64,000 bases of DNA. Origin: CAZBBC01 sp964489835. GTDB taxonomy: Bacteria; Calditrichota; Calditrichia; JAJRVZ01. A program made the position numbers and the translations under genes. Where the stretch lies: the NCBI GenBank assembly GCA_964489835.1, contig CAZBBC010000012.1, positions 1 to 64,000 on the forward strand. Reading direction: 5' to 3'. Below the pieces are notes generated by a model that saw only the letters and a program-made list of their open reading frames with translations, was not told where the DNA came from and ran no database searches. The stretch's first letter is position 1, and each line of letters opens with the position of its first letter. Shown one piece after another: positions 8,747-17,358 of this stretch.

Positions 8747-9424
8747 ATGGAAAATATTTATATCGGGCTTTTCGGTAGTCTCCTCATTCTGGATACAACC
8801 GTGGCCTTCCAATTTTTAATTTCACAACCGCTCATTGCTTGCCCGTTACTTGGATGGTTTCTGGGTGATATTCAACTGGGTTTGCATGTCGGGATGTATA
8901 TACAACTATTGTGGCTTAGTAGTATGCCGGTGGGTGCGGCAATAATCCCTGAAGGTAATATCGCTGCTATCATAATAACCGCTTTGGTTATCAGGTATAA
9001 TCATAATTTTGATAATTTTAATACAATTCTCATTTGTGGTGTGTTGTTTGGCGTATTGGTCAGCTATTTGGGCGGTGAACTGGTAGTTATTTTTAGGAAA
9101 ACAAATCTATTATTTCTAAATAAATTACTGCCCTACGCCAGAAAGGGAAAATTAAATGTATTAACGTTGATCAATTTTACAGCGCTGGTATTTCATTATA
9201 CTTTGATGTTTGCCCTGATTGTCCTCGCAATGTATTTGGGTGATATTATTTTTAATTATGTTTCCCAAATCCCGGTCGAGTGGGATAAATACTTTAAATA
9301 TAGTGTGCTTGCACTTATTGGTATTGGAGCAGGGCTTATATTATCGACATTTAAAGAAAAAAAATATCAACTATTTATTTCAATTGGTTTAATCACAGGG
9401 TGTCTATTATTTATAGTAAGATGA
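8747..9424 (+). CDS. PTS mannose/sorbose-family EIIC membrane component
   Basis: Integral-membrane sugar-channel subunit of a mannose-class phosphotransferase system. The 225-residue sequence is hydrophobic with about six membrane segments. It has the family pattern PLIACPLLGWFLGD...GLHVGMYIQLLWL...MPVGAAIIPEGN near the N-terminus. AGGTGA precedes the ATG. Its TGA overlaps the EIID start (ATGA), so the two are translationally coupled. The match to ManY is clear, but the sugar cannot be read from sequence. No EIIA or EIIB gene accompanies it. Confidence 0.88.
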   Translation: MENIYIGLFGSLLILDTTVAFQFLISQPLIACPLLGWFLGDIQLGLHVGMYIQLLWLSSMPVGAAIIPEGNIAAIIITALVIRYNHNFDNFNTILICGVLFGVLVSYLGGELVVIFRKTNLLFLNKLLPYARKGKLNVLTLINFTALVFHYTLMFALIVLAMYLGDIIFNYVSQIPVEWDKYFKYSVLALIGIGAGLILSTFKEKKYQLFISIGLITGCLLFIVR

Positions 9425-10197
9425 AGACAAAAAACAAACTGGGACTATTAGTATTTTTGCAGGTATTTCTCCGCTCATTTTTTATCCAGGCTGTCTGGAA
9501 TTATCAGAGTATGTTGTCCATAGGATTCAGTTATGCTCTGGTACCGGTGGCAAAAAAACTATTTAAAGATAGTGAGAAACGCGGTCAGTTCATTCAGCGC
9601 CATTTGAATTTTTTTAATGCCCATCCCTATTTTTCCTCCTTTGCACTCGGTGCTATTTCCCGCATAGAAGAAGATCTGGCGCGGGAAGGGAAGGATGATT
9701 ATCTAATGGTCGATCGGTTAAAAAACGCTTTAATTGGTCCTCTTGGCGCCATTGGTGATCAACTCGTATGGGCGACACTTAAACCGGCTTCAATCCTGGT
9801 AGGCTTGCTGGCGGTTATTTTGATTGAACGTTTTGAAACGAAACTCATTTTTTTATTTGTTCTCCTTGCATTGTATAATATTCCTCATTTATATATACGT
9901 ATCATTGGCATATTTAAAGGATACCATTCAGGATTTGAAATATATAAATTCTTGAATCTTGAAAACTTCAGAACGGTACGAAATATTTATGGTGCGCTGG
10001 GTGCTCTTGCCCTCGGTACGATTATCGGTTTCTGTTTGATTCAAAATAGTGCTATAAATATCTCCCATGCGGTTATTTTTACCCTGTGCTTTTTTTCGGC
10101 TTATTTTTATAAAAAATGGCAACAATCGGTTTACAGGAGTCTGACACTTCCAATACTATTGGCGATAATTCTTGGCATCCTGGTTGAAAATATATGA
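9421..10197 (+). CDS. PTS mannose/sorbose-family EIID membrane component
   Basis: Partner membrane subunit of EIIC. The cytoplasmic N-terminal part has the ManZ pattern: FLRSFFIQAVWNYQSM, FFNAHPYF, a charged stretch, then GPLGAIGDQLVWATLKP. Three to four membrane segments follow at the C-terminus. The start is the ATG at 9421 that overlaps the EIIC stop by four bases; an upstream GTG at 9400 would overlap EIIC much more. Its stop overlaps the HPr start in the same ATGA manner. Confidence 0.88.
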   Translation: MKTKNKLGLLVFLQVFLRSFFIQAVWNYQSMLSIGFSYALVPVAKKLFKDSEKRGQFIQRHLNFFNAHPYFSSFALGAISRIEEDLAREGKDDYLMVDRLKNALIGPLGAIGDQLVWATLKPASILVGLLAVILIERFETKLIFLFVLLALYNIPHLYIRIIGIFKGYHSGFEIYKFLNLENFRTVRNIYGALGALALGTIIGFCLIQNSAINISHAVIFTLCFFSAYFYKKWQQSVYRSLTLPILLAIILGILVENI

Positions 10198-10466
10198 TAG
10201 AAGAAGTTTTAAAAATAATAAACAGACATGGTTTGCACGCCCGACCGGCAGCGCAATTTGTAAAAATTGCCGGAAAATTTAAATCCGATATTAAAGTTAT
10301 TAAAGACGGGTTGGAAGTCAATGGAAAGAGCATCATGGGAATTATGATGTTGGCAGCAGAACCGGGAAGTGAAATAGTTGTCTTAATTGAAGGAGAAGAT
10401 GAGCAAGAAGCATTTGATGCCCTGAAAGAATTAATCTCTCAAAAATTTTATGAAGACGAAAAATAA
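10194..10466 (+). CDS. ptsH: Phosphocarrier protein HPr
   Basis: Small PTS phosphocarrier that accepts phosphate from EI. The active-site motif RHGLHARPA places the catalytic His at residue 15, and the regulatory serine is at 46 (NGKSIMGIM). Ser46 in this context is the target of HPr kinase/phosphorylase in organisms that have one. No hprK is visible in the window. The ATG overlaps the EIID stop by four bases, and the end of this gene overlaps the EI start by 17 bases. At 90 residues it is normal length. Confidence 0.95.
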   Translation: MIEEVLKIINRHGLHARPAAQFVKIAGKFKSDIKVIKDGLEVNGKSIMGIMMLAAEPGSEIVVLIEGEDEQEAFDALKELISQKFYEDEK

Positions 10467-12243
10467 AAAAGATCAATCAAGTATCAGAAAAGAAGTTTCT
10501 CTGGAAGTTGTACCCATCGTCAAGGGACTGGCAATGGGACCAGCTTTTCATTTTCGTAAAAGGTCGTTTGATATTGCGGATTTTGATTACCCGATTGAAA
10601 CGATCGATGGAGAGATTGAGCGATTTCGGATGGCTTGTAAACAAACAGCAGAACTATTGAAAAGAAACAAAGAACTCAGTAGTGCTATTTATAATGATCA
10701 GTTTATAGATATATTTGAGAGTCAGATTGCCCTGGTTGAAGATGAAATTTTTCTAAAAGAAATAGAAATACGAATTAGAGAAAAAAAATGTTCTGCTGCT
10801 TCAGCGGTTTTTACTGTATTTCGGGGAAAAATGGACTATTTTATGGGCTTGGAAAACGAATATTTCAGAGAGCGGGCTCTGGACATCCAGGACTTGAAAA
10901 ATAAAATTTTGCATGCCATTTTCGGTGTCGGGACAGAATATCAAATCTCGATCCCATCGGTCATCTTCGCGGAATATTTATCACCCTCGGATACTGTTCA
11001 TTTTAATAGAAATATAATTCTTGGATTTGTAACGGATACAGGTGGCAAAACTTCACATGCTGCAATTATTGCCCGGTCTCTCCATCTTCCATATGTTATA
11101 AATAACAGGAATCTATCAAAAGTTATACAAACTGACGATTTTGTTATCATTGATGCCTATTCCGGCCGTATGGTAATAAATCCGACTCCCAAAACGATAG
11201 AATCCTATAAAAAATTAAAGAAAAAATATTCGGGTATTGAACATAAATTAAAAGAAGAATCAACCCTCCCGGCAACGACACAAGATGGTATTCACGTCGA
11301 GGTATTGGCTAATGTGGAATTTCTGCATGAAATATCGGATCTAAAAAGCTATGGAGCGAATGGGATCGGTTTATATCGAACCGAGGGGATATTTCTTGAA
11401 AAAGACGGACTGCCTGATGAAGAGGAACAATACAAGATTTATCGTCGCTTTTCGGAAGAAATGAAAGGTTTACCGATTGTTCTCCGGACACTGGATGCCG
11501 GCGGAGACAAAATTTTAAAGAAATTGGAACAACCGAAAGAACAGAATCCGTTTTTGGGTTGGCGGGCCATCCGATTTTGTATAGATGAACGTGAAATCTT
11601 TAAAACCCAGTTACGGGCTATCTTTCGGGCGAATATTAACCGGAATATTAAAATACTGATACCCATGGTGTGTTGTTTACGTGAAATTCGGGAAACAAAG
11701 CAGATAATAGAGGAGGTAAAAAAAGAGCTGAAACAACAGAATAAGAGGTTCTATCCAGACACCGACCTGGGAATCATGATTGAAATTCCTGCAGCAGCTT
11801 TAATGTCAGATGTTTTCGCAAAAGAGGTTGATTTTATGAGTTTTGGAACCAATGATTTAACCCAATATACACTGGCTGTTGACCGTACCAATCAAAAAAT
11901 TGCACACTTATTTAATGATTTACATCCCGCTGTACTCCGTCTGATGCGAACAACTATCCGGAATGCCCGTGACCTTAATAAAGATATCAGTATTTGTGGA
12001 GAATTGGCCGGTAATCCGGAGGCGATACCCATTTTATTAGGACTGGGATTGAGAAAATTAAGTATAAGTCCTAATATGATACCAAGAATAAAAAAAATTA
12101 TACGGTCTTTCTCAATAAAAGAGTGCGAAGATTTGGTTCAGGAAATATTAGATTTATCTTCAGAAATAGAGATCACTAATAAGGCACAAAAATTCTTCCA
12201 TCAAAAGATATCAAACGATGATTTTTTAATTAAGAGGAGATAA
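10450..12243 (+). CDS. ptsI: PTS enzyme I (phosphoenolpyruvate-protein phosphotransferase)
   Basis: Transfers phosphate from PEP to HPr. The phospho-histidine is H203 in GGKTSHAAIIAR (R replaced by K in the usual GGRTSH). The C-terminal PEP-binding barrel has MIEIPAAALM, SFGTNDLTQYTLAVDR and ISICGELAG. The 597 residues are complete and all catalytic motifs are kept. The ATG used lies within the end of the HPr gene (17-base overlap). The presence of EI and HPr beside EIIC/EIID suggests one operon that also runs into the PGI/PMI gene seven bases downstream. Confidence 0.95.
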   Translation: MKTKNKKDQSSIRKEVSLEVVPIVKGLAMGPAFHFRKRSFDIADFDYPIETIDGEIERFRMACKQTAELLKRNKELSSAIYNDQFIDIFESQIALVEDEIFLKEIEIRIREKKCSAASAVFTVFRGKMDYFMGLENEYFRERALDIQDLKNKILHAIFGVGTEYQISIPSVIFAEYLSPSDTVHFNRNIILGFVTDTGGKTSHAAIIARSLHLPYVINNRNLSKVIQTDDFVIIDAYSGRMVINPTPKTIESYKKLKKKYSGIEHKLKEESTLPATTQDGIHVEVLANVEFLHEISDLKSYGANGIGLYRTEGIFLEKDGLPDEEEQYKIYRRFSEEMKGLPIVLRTLDAGGDKILKKLEQPKEQNPFLGWRAIRFCIDEREIFKTQLRAIFRANINRNIKILIPMVCCLREIRETKQIIEEVKKELKQQNKRFYPDTDLGIMIEIPAAALMSDVFAKEVDFMSFGTNDLTQYTLAVDRTNQKIAHLFNDLHPAVLRLMRTTIRNARDLNKDISICGELAGNPEAIPILLGLGLRKLSISPNMIPRIKKIIRSFSIKECEDLVQEILDLSSEIEITNKAQKFFHQKISNDDFLIKRR

Positions 12244-12250
12244 AAGTAAA

Positions 12251-13291
12251 ATGTATTCAGTAGATAGAGAAAATTTTAAACGATATCTCATCAATTTTCC
12301 TAAACAAATTGCTCAGAGTCAGAAAATATTTAATAAAAACATGTCTCGACTGGCTAATACATCGATTAGTAACGTGATATATCTTGGGATGGGTGGTTCG
12401 GCTATTGTCGGTGATATTTTATCTGAAGTTTTGTTTGATGATTTGATTTTTCCGATTCAGGTAAACCGGGGGTATCAAATTCCGGGCTATTGCTCAAAAT
12501 CTTCCCTGGTCATTGCCTCCAGTTATTCCGGTGATACAGAAGAAACCTTGCATGCGCTCAGTATAGCAGAAAAGAGGGGCGCAAAAATTGTGGCTATAAC
12601 ATCGGGGGGACAATTACTTAAACTTGCCGGAAGAAAAAAATGGCCGGTTTACCGTATACCCGGTGGGTATCCTCCCCGACAGGCTTTTGGGTATCTGTTC
12701 TTTCTGGCCTACCAGGTGGTACTAAAATTTATGGGGATACAAACTTCCTCTGAGGAATTTACCTCATTGGTTCAACTGGCCGAATCTATTGTTCATCGCA
12801 GTGACGAAGAATATGTTGATGGTAAAGTTTTTACAAAAGACCTGGCCATACGTATAAAAAACAAAATTCCGATTATTTATTCAACGGCGCCGTATCTGGC
12901 AACGATAGCAACGCGGTGGAAAAATCAATTTCAGGAAAATTCGAAATCGATGGCCTTCAGTAATGTACTGCCTGAAATGAATCATAATGAAATTGTTGGT
13001 TGGGAAATGGACAATAAATTGCTCAAGGAATATCTGGTTTTATTTCTGGAAAATACGAATCCGGATTCCAGAATCAATGCCCGTGTTCAGCTTACAAAAA
13101 ATATTATTCGAGATAATGGAACCGAAGTTATAGAGATTTATACAGAGGGAGATACACTATTACAACAAGCGATTTCTCTCATCATTATTAGCGATTGGGT
13201 AAGCTATTATTTGGCTTTACTCTACGAAAAAGACCCGGCGAGTATTGTTAATATCGATTATTTGAAGGGCGAATTAAAAAAACAATCATAA
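12251..13291 (+). CDS. Bifunctional phosphoglucose/phosphomannose isomerase
   Basis: Two-SIS-domain isomerase interconverting fructose 6-phosphate with glucose 6-phosphate and mannose 6-phosphate. SIS motifs are seen at GMGGSAIVGD (47-56) and SYSGDTEET (91-99). The catalytic region PEMNHNEIVGW holds E242 and H245. The length (346) fits the family, originally described in archaea and found in several bacterial phyla. It follows EI by seven bases, so phosphosugars delivered by the PTS could feed directly into it; that link is inferred from position. Confidence 0.92.
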   Translation: MYSVDRENFKRYLINFPKQIAQSQKIFNKNMSRLANTSISNVIYLGMGGSAIVGDILSEVLFDDLIFPIQVNRGYQIPGYCSKSSLVIASSYSGDTEETLHALSIAEKRGAKIVAITSGGQLLKLAGRKKWPVYRIPGGYPPRQAFGYLFFLAYQVVLKFMGIQTSSEEFTSLVQLAESIVHRSDEEYVDGKVFTKDLAIRIKNKIPIIYSTAPYLATIATRWKNQFQENSKSMAFSNVLPEMNHNEIVGWEMDNKLLKEYLVLFLENTNPDSRINARVQLTKNIIRDNGTEVIEIYTEGDTLLQQAISLIIISDWVSYYLALLYEKDPASIVNIDYLKGELKKQS

Positions 13292-13313
13292 TCTCTGGGA
13301 TAATAAGATATTT

Positions 13314-13364
13314 CGGCAATAAATAGTGCCCTGTTAAAAGTTAATTCATCTTTAATTATTGCCG
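13314..13364. repeat. Inverted repeat downstream of PGI/PMI
   Basis: CGGCAATAA and TTATTGCCG form a perfect 9-bp stem around a 33-base loop. No T-run follows, so it is not a standard terminator; role unknown. Confidence 0.5.
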
Positions 13365-13416
13365 GAGCATCGAATAATTTAGATATGTTAAAAATAAAAA
13401 GATTTGATTTAAAGAA

Positions 13417-13496
13417 CGCACCCTAAATCCCTCTCTTGGAAAGAGAAGGACTTATAAAGCCCCTTCTCTTTTCAAGAGAAGGGGTCTGGGGATGAG
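13417..13496. repeat. Palindromic intergenic element (MITE/BIME-like)
   Basis: About 80 bases with a perfect 11-bp hairpin CCCCTTCTCTT-TTC-AAGAGAAGGGG at 13460-13484 and a smaller hairpin (TCTCTT/AAGAGA) at 13432-13446. The ends (ACCCTAAATCCC and GGGGATGAG) are imperfect inverted copies. Its look is that of a dispersed non-coding repeat. It sits 90 bases before metK. Confidence 0.65.
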
Positions 13497-13583
13497 TTTT
13501 TTTAATCATTCGTTGATTCAAAATATTTTCTATCGGACACTAATAATAGGTATTATTTAATAACAGATTTAGAAAGGGAACAA

Positions 13584-14723
13584 ATGGCAGACTATATTTT
13601 TAGTTCAGAATCGGTAACAGAAGGACATCCTGATAAAATAGCAGATCAGATCTCTGATGCCATATTGGATGAGGTGCTTAAGGAAGATCCGTTTGGGCGG
13701 GTGGCATGTGAAACATTTGTTACAACCGGACTCACCCTCGTGGGCGGGGAGATAACGACAAAATGTTATGTGGATATACCGGCAATTGCACGGGGAGTTA
13801 TCAAAGATATCGGGTATACCGATGCGAAATATGGATTTGATTATGAAACCTGTGCTATTCTGACTTCGCTGGATCAGCAATCGACAGACATTGCTATGGG
13901 TGTGGATAAAGCGGGTGCTGGTGACCAGGGTATGATGTTTGGGTATGCCACAAGGGAAACAGGGGAATATATGCCCCTACCGATTTTTCTGGCGCACAAG
14001 GTAACTAAACGATTGGCGGAGTGCAGAAAGTCAAAAGAAATACCATTTTTACGACCGGATGGTAAGGCACAGGTATCCGTGAAATATATTAATGACAAGC
14101 CAGTATCGGTAGAAAGTGTAGTTGTTTCCACGCAGCATGATCCGGATATCGATTTAGAAACGATTAAAAAAGAAGTTATTGAAAAGGTCATCAAAAAGAG
14201 TATTCCAAAAGAGCTATTGGCAGGAGATAAAGTACGCTATTTGATAAATCCCACCGGCCGGTTTGTCATTGGCGGCCCTCTGGGTGATGCAGGCCTGACA
14301 GGAAGAAAAATTATTGTTGATACTTATGGCGGTGTTTATTCACATGGTGGTGGCGCATTTTCAGGAAAGGATCCGACGAAGGTGGACCGCTCTGCTTCTT
14401 ATTTTGCCAGATATGTCGCTAAAAATATTGTTGCTGCTGACCTTGCCGATAAATGTGGTATTCAGGTTGCTTACGCCATCGGTATTGCCGAACCGATTTC
14501 ACTAATGGTTGATACGTTCGGAACAGGAAAAATCGAAGACAGTAAATTGTCAGAATTACTGTTAAAAATATTTGATTTTACACCCGGTGGTATTATTGAA
14601 TCTCTGGATTTGTTAAGGCCAATTTATCGGAAGACCGCCACCTATGGGCATTTTGGACGACCGGACAAAGAATTTACCTGGGAAAAAACAGACCGGGTAA
14701 AGGATTTGCTAAAAGAAGTATAA
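13584..14723 (+). CDS. metK: S-adenosylmethionine synthase
   Basis: Makes S-adenosylmethionine from methionine and ATP. The N-terminal TEGHPDKIADQISDAILD motif carries the catalytic H15. Other conserved blocks are GAGDQGMMFGYA and GGGAFSGKDPTKVDRS. At 379 residues it is complete. AGAAAGGG precedes the ATG. No SAM riboswitch pattern is seen in the 290 bases upstream, which instead hold a palindromic repeat. The gene ends six bases from the convergent HD-GYP gene. Confidence 0.97.
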   Translation: MADYIFSSESVTEGHPDKIADQISDAILDEVLKEDPFGRVACETFVTTGLTLVGGEITTKCYVDIPAIARGVIKDIGYTDAKYGFDYETCAILTSLDQQSTDIAMGVDKAGAGDQGMMFGYATRETGEYMPLPIFLAHKVTKRLAECRKSKEIPFLRPDGKAQVSVKYINDKPVSVESVVVSTQHDPDIDLETIKKEVIEKVIKKSIPKELLAGDKVRYLINPTGRFVIGGPLGDAGLTGRKIIVDTYGGVYSHGGGAFSGKDPTKVDRSASYFARYVAKNIVAADLADKCGIQVAYAIGIAEPISLMVDTFGTGKIEDSKLSELLLKIFDFTPGGIIESLDLLRPIYRKTATYGHFGRPDKEFTWEKTDRVKDLLKEV

Positions 14724-14729
14724 GTGGGC

Positions 14730-16046
14730 TTATTTAATTCGATATTGTCTTAAATAAAAACGCATAAATATATTTTCTATATTTAACTCTTTGGTAGATT
14801 TTACTGTTTTGGAACGAATCTCTATGATATCTGCGAGCGTATAGGGTTCTAAATCTTCCAGATCAGCTTTATCCATTCCTTCGGTATGACCGAATTCGAG
14901 GATTAATATAAGTTTATTAAGAGTGATGAATTTGAAATTATAAACCACATAAGGCTCAAATGCTGTACCGGTATCTTTTTCTATAATCGCCATCACTTTA
15001 TTCAGTTCCATCCGATCCTGATAGGGTTTTCTTGATGTTAATGCATCAAAAGCATCAGCAACAGCAAGAATTTTTCCTTCCAAAGGTATATGATCACCCT
15101 TTAATTGTTCGGGATAACCAGTGCCGTCAATTCTTTCATGGTGACTGGCAGCAATGTTCGGGATATTACGGTATTTTTTCATAAAGTGTATTTTATTAAG
15201 AATACTCTTTGTCAGATTGGCATGTCTTTTTACAATTTCATATTCATCGTCTGTGAGTTTTCTATCCTTAAGGAGAATGACCTCCGGCACACCTAATTTA
15301 CCAATATCATGTAAAAGCCCGGCGTAGCGCATTATTTCCCGCTGTTCAGGATTGAGTTTCATCAGTCGAGCGATTTCAGTTGCATAAAGCGTTACCCGAC
15401 GGGAGTGACCCGCGGTAATATAATCTCTGGTATCCAGTGTTGTGGAGAGGGTTTCAATGAAGCTGGTAAAAGATTTTTTCTGCTCTTCATATAATTGTGC
15501 ATTTTCAATGGCTGACGCGGCAATGGAAGTAATGGCTGATAAAAGTTCCTCATTTTCTTCTGTAAACGGCCCTTCCTTTTTATTCAAAACCTGAAACACA
15601 CCGATAATCTGATTGTGTCTGTTACGAAGGGGCATGGTCAGCATGGATTTTGTTTTATATCCGGTTTTTTTATCGATCTCCGGATTGAATCGATCATCCT
15701 GGTATGCATCTGGAATGTTTACTATGTTGCCGGTTGTGCATACATCCCCGGCAATCCCTTTGTCTGAGGGAAAACGTATCTCTTCATTTAATCCTATCGC
15801 AACTTTGGACCAAAGTTCATTATTTTCTTCGTCAAGAATAAAGACGGAACATCGATCAGCCTCTAATACTTGCCGAACCTCTTCCATTATTTTAAATAGC
15901 AAAGAATCCAGATTTATTTCAGCAGAAAGGTTTTTGGTAATATTTAGTAAAGCTTTTAACCGTTCTCTCTCATCTTTAAGACGGGCAATCCGAGTATCTT
16001 CTTTCAATTTTTCTGCAGATTCCTTATTATTTTTCAAGGTCTTCAT
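14730..16046 (-). CDS. GAF plus HD-GYP domain protein (putative c-di-GMP phosphodiesterase)
   Basis: Signal-transduction protein. After a short coiled coil (about 10-35) it has a GAF domain (about 40-185) and a HD-GYP domain (about 195-365). The metal motifs are intact: H246-D247 in LLHDIGKLG, H275, and HHERIDGTGYP at 302-312. About 70 residues follow with no recognised domain. HD-GYP proteins hydrolyse cyclic di-GMP, and GAF domains sense small ligands; here the ligand is unknown. No GGDEF cyclase is in the window. Its start overlaps the end of the small upstream gene by 20 bases, so it belongs to the folB-folK operon. Confidence 0.9.
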   Translation of the reverse strand: MKTLKNNKESAEKLKEDTRIARLKDERERLKALLNITKNLSAEINLDSLLFKIMEEVRQVLEADRCSVFILDEENNELWSKVAIGLNEEIRFPSDKGIAGDVCTTGNIVNIPDAYQDDRFNPEIDKKTGYKTKSMLTMPLRNRHNQIIGVFQVLNKKEGPFTEENEELLSAITSIAASAIENAQLYEEQKKSFTSFIETLSTTLDTRDYITAGHSRRVTLYATEIARLMKLNPEQREIMRYAGLLHDIGKLGVPEVILLKDRKLTDDEYEIVKRHANLTKSILNKIHFMKKYRNIPNIAASHHERIDGTGYPEQLKGDHIPLEGKILAVADAFDALTSRKPYQDRMELNKVMAIIEKDTGTAFEPYVVYNFKFITLNKLILILEFGHTEGMDKADLEDLEPYTLADIIEIRSKTVKSTKELNIENIFMRFYLRQYRIK

Positions 16047-16206
16047 AATCTATATCTTGAATATCGGTTCTTTTTCGGAAGATATTAGGTTTGTCTGATT
16101 TTCCCTGGACATGTGGATTGCGCTTGCTGGGGTTAATAAGCCGTCTGAATATTTTTATAATAAAGTAGCCGATTATAAAAAAAAATATGAGTCTGATAAT
16201 ATTCAT
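16027..16206 (-). CDS. Small membrane protein (59 residues)
   Basis: A short gene between the deoxynucleoside kinase and the HD-GYP gene. It reads MNIIRLIFFFIIGYFIIKIF then RRLINPSKRN and an acidic end, IQDIDYEDLEK. One N-terminal membrane helix is followed by a positively charged patch and an acidic tail ending in a DxDYE pattern. It starts eight bases after the kinase stop and overlaps the next gene by 20 bases, the geometry of a translated operon member. Family uncertain; it resembles small single-helix proteins (DUF4834-like) found in this position in FCB bacteria. No function is known. Confidence 0.7.
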   Translation of the reverse strand: MNIIRLIFFFIIGYFIIKIFRRLINPSKRNPHVQGKSDKPNIFRKRTDIQDIDYEDLEK

Positions 16207-16214
16207 TTAAATAC

Positions 16215-16859
16215 TCAAATTTTATGTGGAATATAATATTTTGTGCCTGTTGAGTGCTGATTTATTTCATATAGAATATCCTGGTAGTCGCTTTCGTTAT
16301 GAACAAAATCAATCTCATCAGTATTAATGACCAGCAAAGGTGTTTCATTATAATGGAAAAAAAAGTTGTTATATAACTCGTTCAGTGCCTGGATATAGTC
16401 ATCATTAATATTTTTCTCAATTTTTCTTCCACGCCTGCGAATAAGTTCCATCAGGTGTTTTGTTGACGATTGGAGATAAATGACAAGATCTGCTTTAACG
16501 ATGTCCTTCTCCATAATTCGGGCCAGGGTATCATAAAGTTTCATCTCTTTTTCATTGAGATTTAAAGTGGCAAAGATACGATCTTTGGCAAAGATATAAT
16601 CACTGACCATGCATTGCTGGAAAAGATCATGTTGTCGCAGTGTTTGTTGTTGTTGATATCTGCTCAGTAGAAAAAATATCTGTGTTTGAAAAGCAAAATG
16701 TTCAGGATCATCGTAAAAATCTTCCAGAAAGGGGTTCTTTTCGAATTCTTCATAAATCGCCTTCGCTCCCAGGGTTTGACTCAACCGGGCGGTGAGACTG
16801 GTTTTTCCAGCACCGATAACACCTTCAATTGCGATGAATCTTAAGTCTTCAATAGCCAT
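16215..16859 (-). CDS. Deoxynucleoside kinase (dNK/dGK-dAK family)
   Basis: Phosphorylates deoxynucleosides for salvage. P-loop GVIGAGKTS lies near the N-terminus, EEF and the KDRIFA (DR) motif follow, and the arginine-rich lid LIRRRGRKIEK is present. The start is ATG at 16859 with GGTGA just upstream; a TTG at 16880 would overlap folK. It is four bases from folK, in the conserved folB-folK-kinase arrangement. Substrate preference cannot be read directly. Confidence 0.9.
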   Translation of the reverse strand: MAIEDLRFIAIEGVIGAGKTSLTARLSQTLGAKAIYEEFEKNPFLEDFYDDPEHFAFQTQIFFLLSRYQQQQTLRQHDLFQQCMVSDYIFAKDRIFATLNLNEKEMKLYDTLARIMEKDIVKADLVIYLQSSTKHLMELIRRRGRKIEKNINDDYIQALNELYNNFFFHYNETPLLVINTDEIDFVHNESDYQDILYEINQHSTGTKYYIPHKI

Positions 16860-16863
16860 GATT

Positions 16864-17358
16864 TCACCAGTTAGTTGCAAGTTTCTGAATATATGATTGA
16901 TCAGGACATCTGTTCAGCAATTCTATGATGGTTCTTTTTGTATTTTTTATATATAAATGTTTCTCGATTTCTGCCAGTGGCGCCAGAACAAACCGGCGTT
17001 CTGCAAATTTTTGATGTGGAATCTGAAGTTCGGGCTCATCAAGGGTACATTCCCTACATAATATGATATCAATATCAATTTCGCGCGGTCCCCAGCGCGT
17101 GGATGGTATGCGACCGATTGAATCTTCGATTCCTTTTATTTTTTTTAGAAGATTATTGGGCTCAAGATCTGTGCTAAACTCGATTACGGCATTTAAGAAA
17201 TTGGGCTGATTTTTTTCTCCCCATGCCTGGGTTTCATAGAGGCTGGACTTTTGTATGATTTTGCCTATCGAATTGAGCGAGATACAGGCTTTATTAAGGA
17301 AAAGCAAACTTGGTTCAATATTCGAGCCCAGGCTGAGAAAATATTTATAGGTCATCAT
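16864..17358 (-). CDS. folK: 2-amino-4-hydroxy-6-hydroxymethyldihydropteridine diphosphokinase
   Basis: Folate pathway enzyme transferring diphosphate from ATP to the pterin. Motifs: SLGSNIEP at the N-terminus, YETQAWG, QPNFLNAV, RWGPREIDIDIILC (the family signature) and PHQKFAERRFVLAPLAEI. At 164 residues it is complete. Its start lies inside the end of folB (14-base overlap), so translation is coupled. Confidence 0.96.
   Translation of the reverse strand: MMTYKYFLSLGSNIEPSLLFLNKACISLNSIGKIIQKSSLYETQAWGEKNQPNFLNAVIEFSTDLEPNNLLKKIKGIEDSIGRIPSTRWGPREIDIDIILCRECTLDEPELQIPHQKFAERRFVLAPLAEIEKHLYIKNTKRTIIELLNRCPDQSYIQKLATNW

Noticed and set aside
13292..13583. Possible SAM riboswitch before metK
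   Set aside because: The conserved SAM-I/SAM-II-type bases are not seen; the space holds inverted repeats instead.
14314..14505. Plus-strand open frame inside metK
   Set aside because: Out-of-frame shadow of metK with hydrophobic nonsense and no start site.
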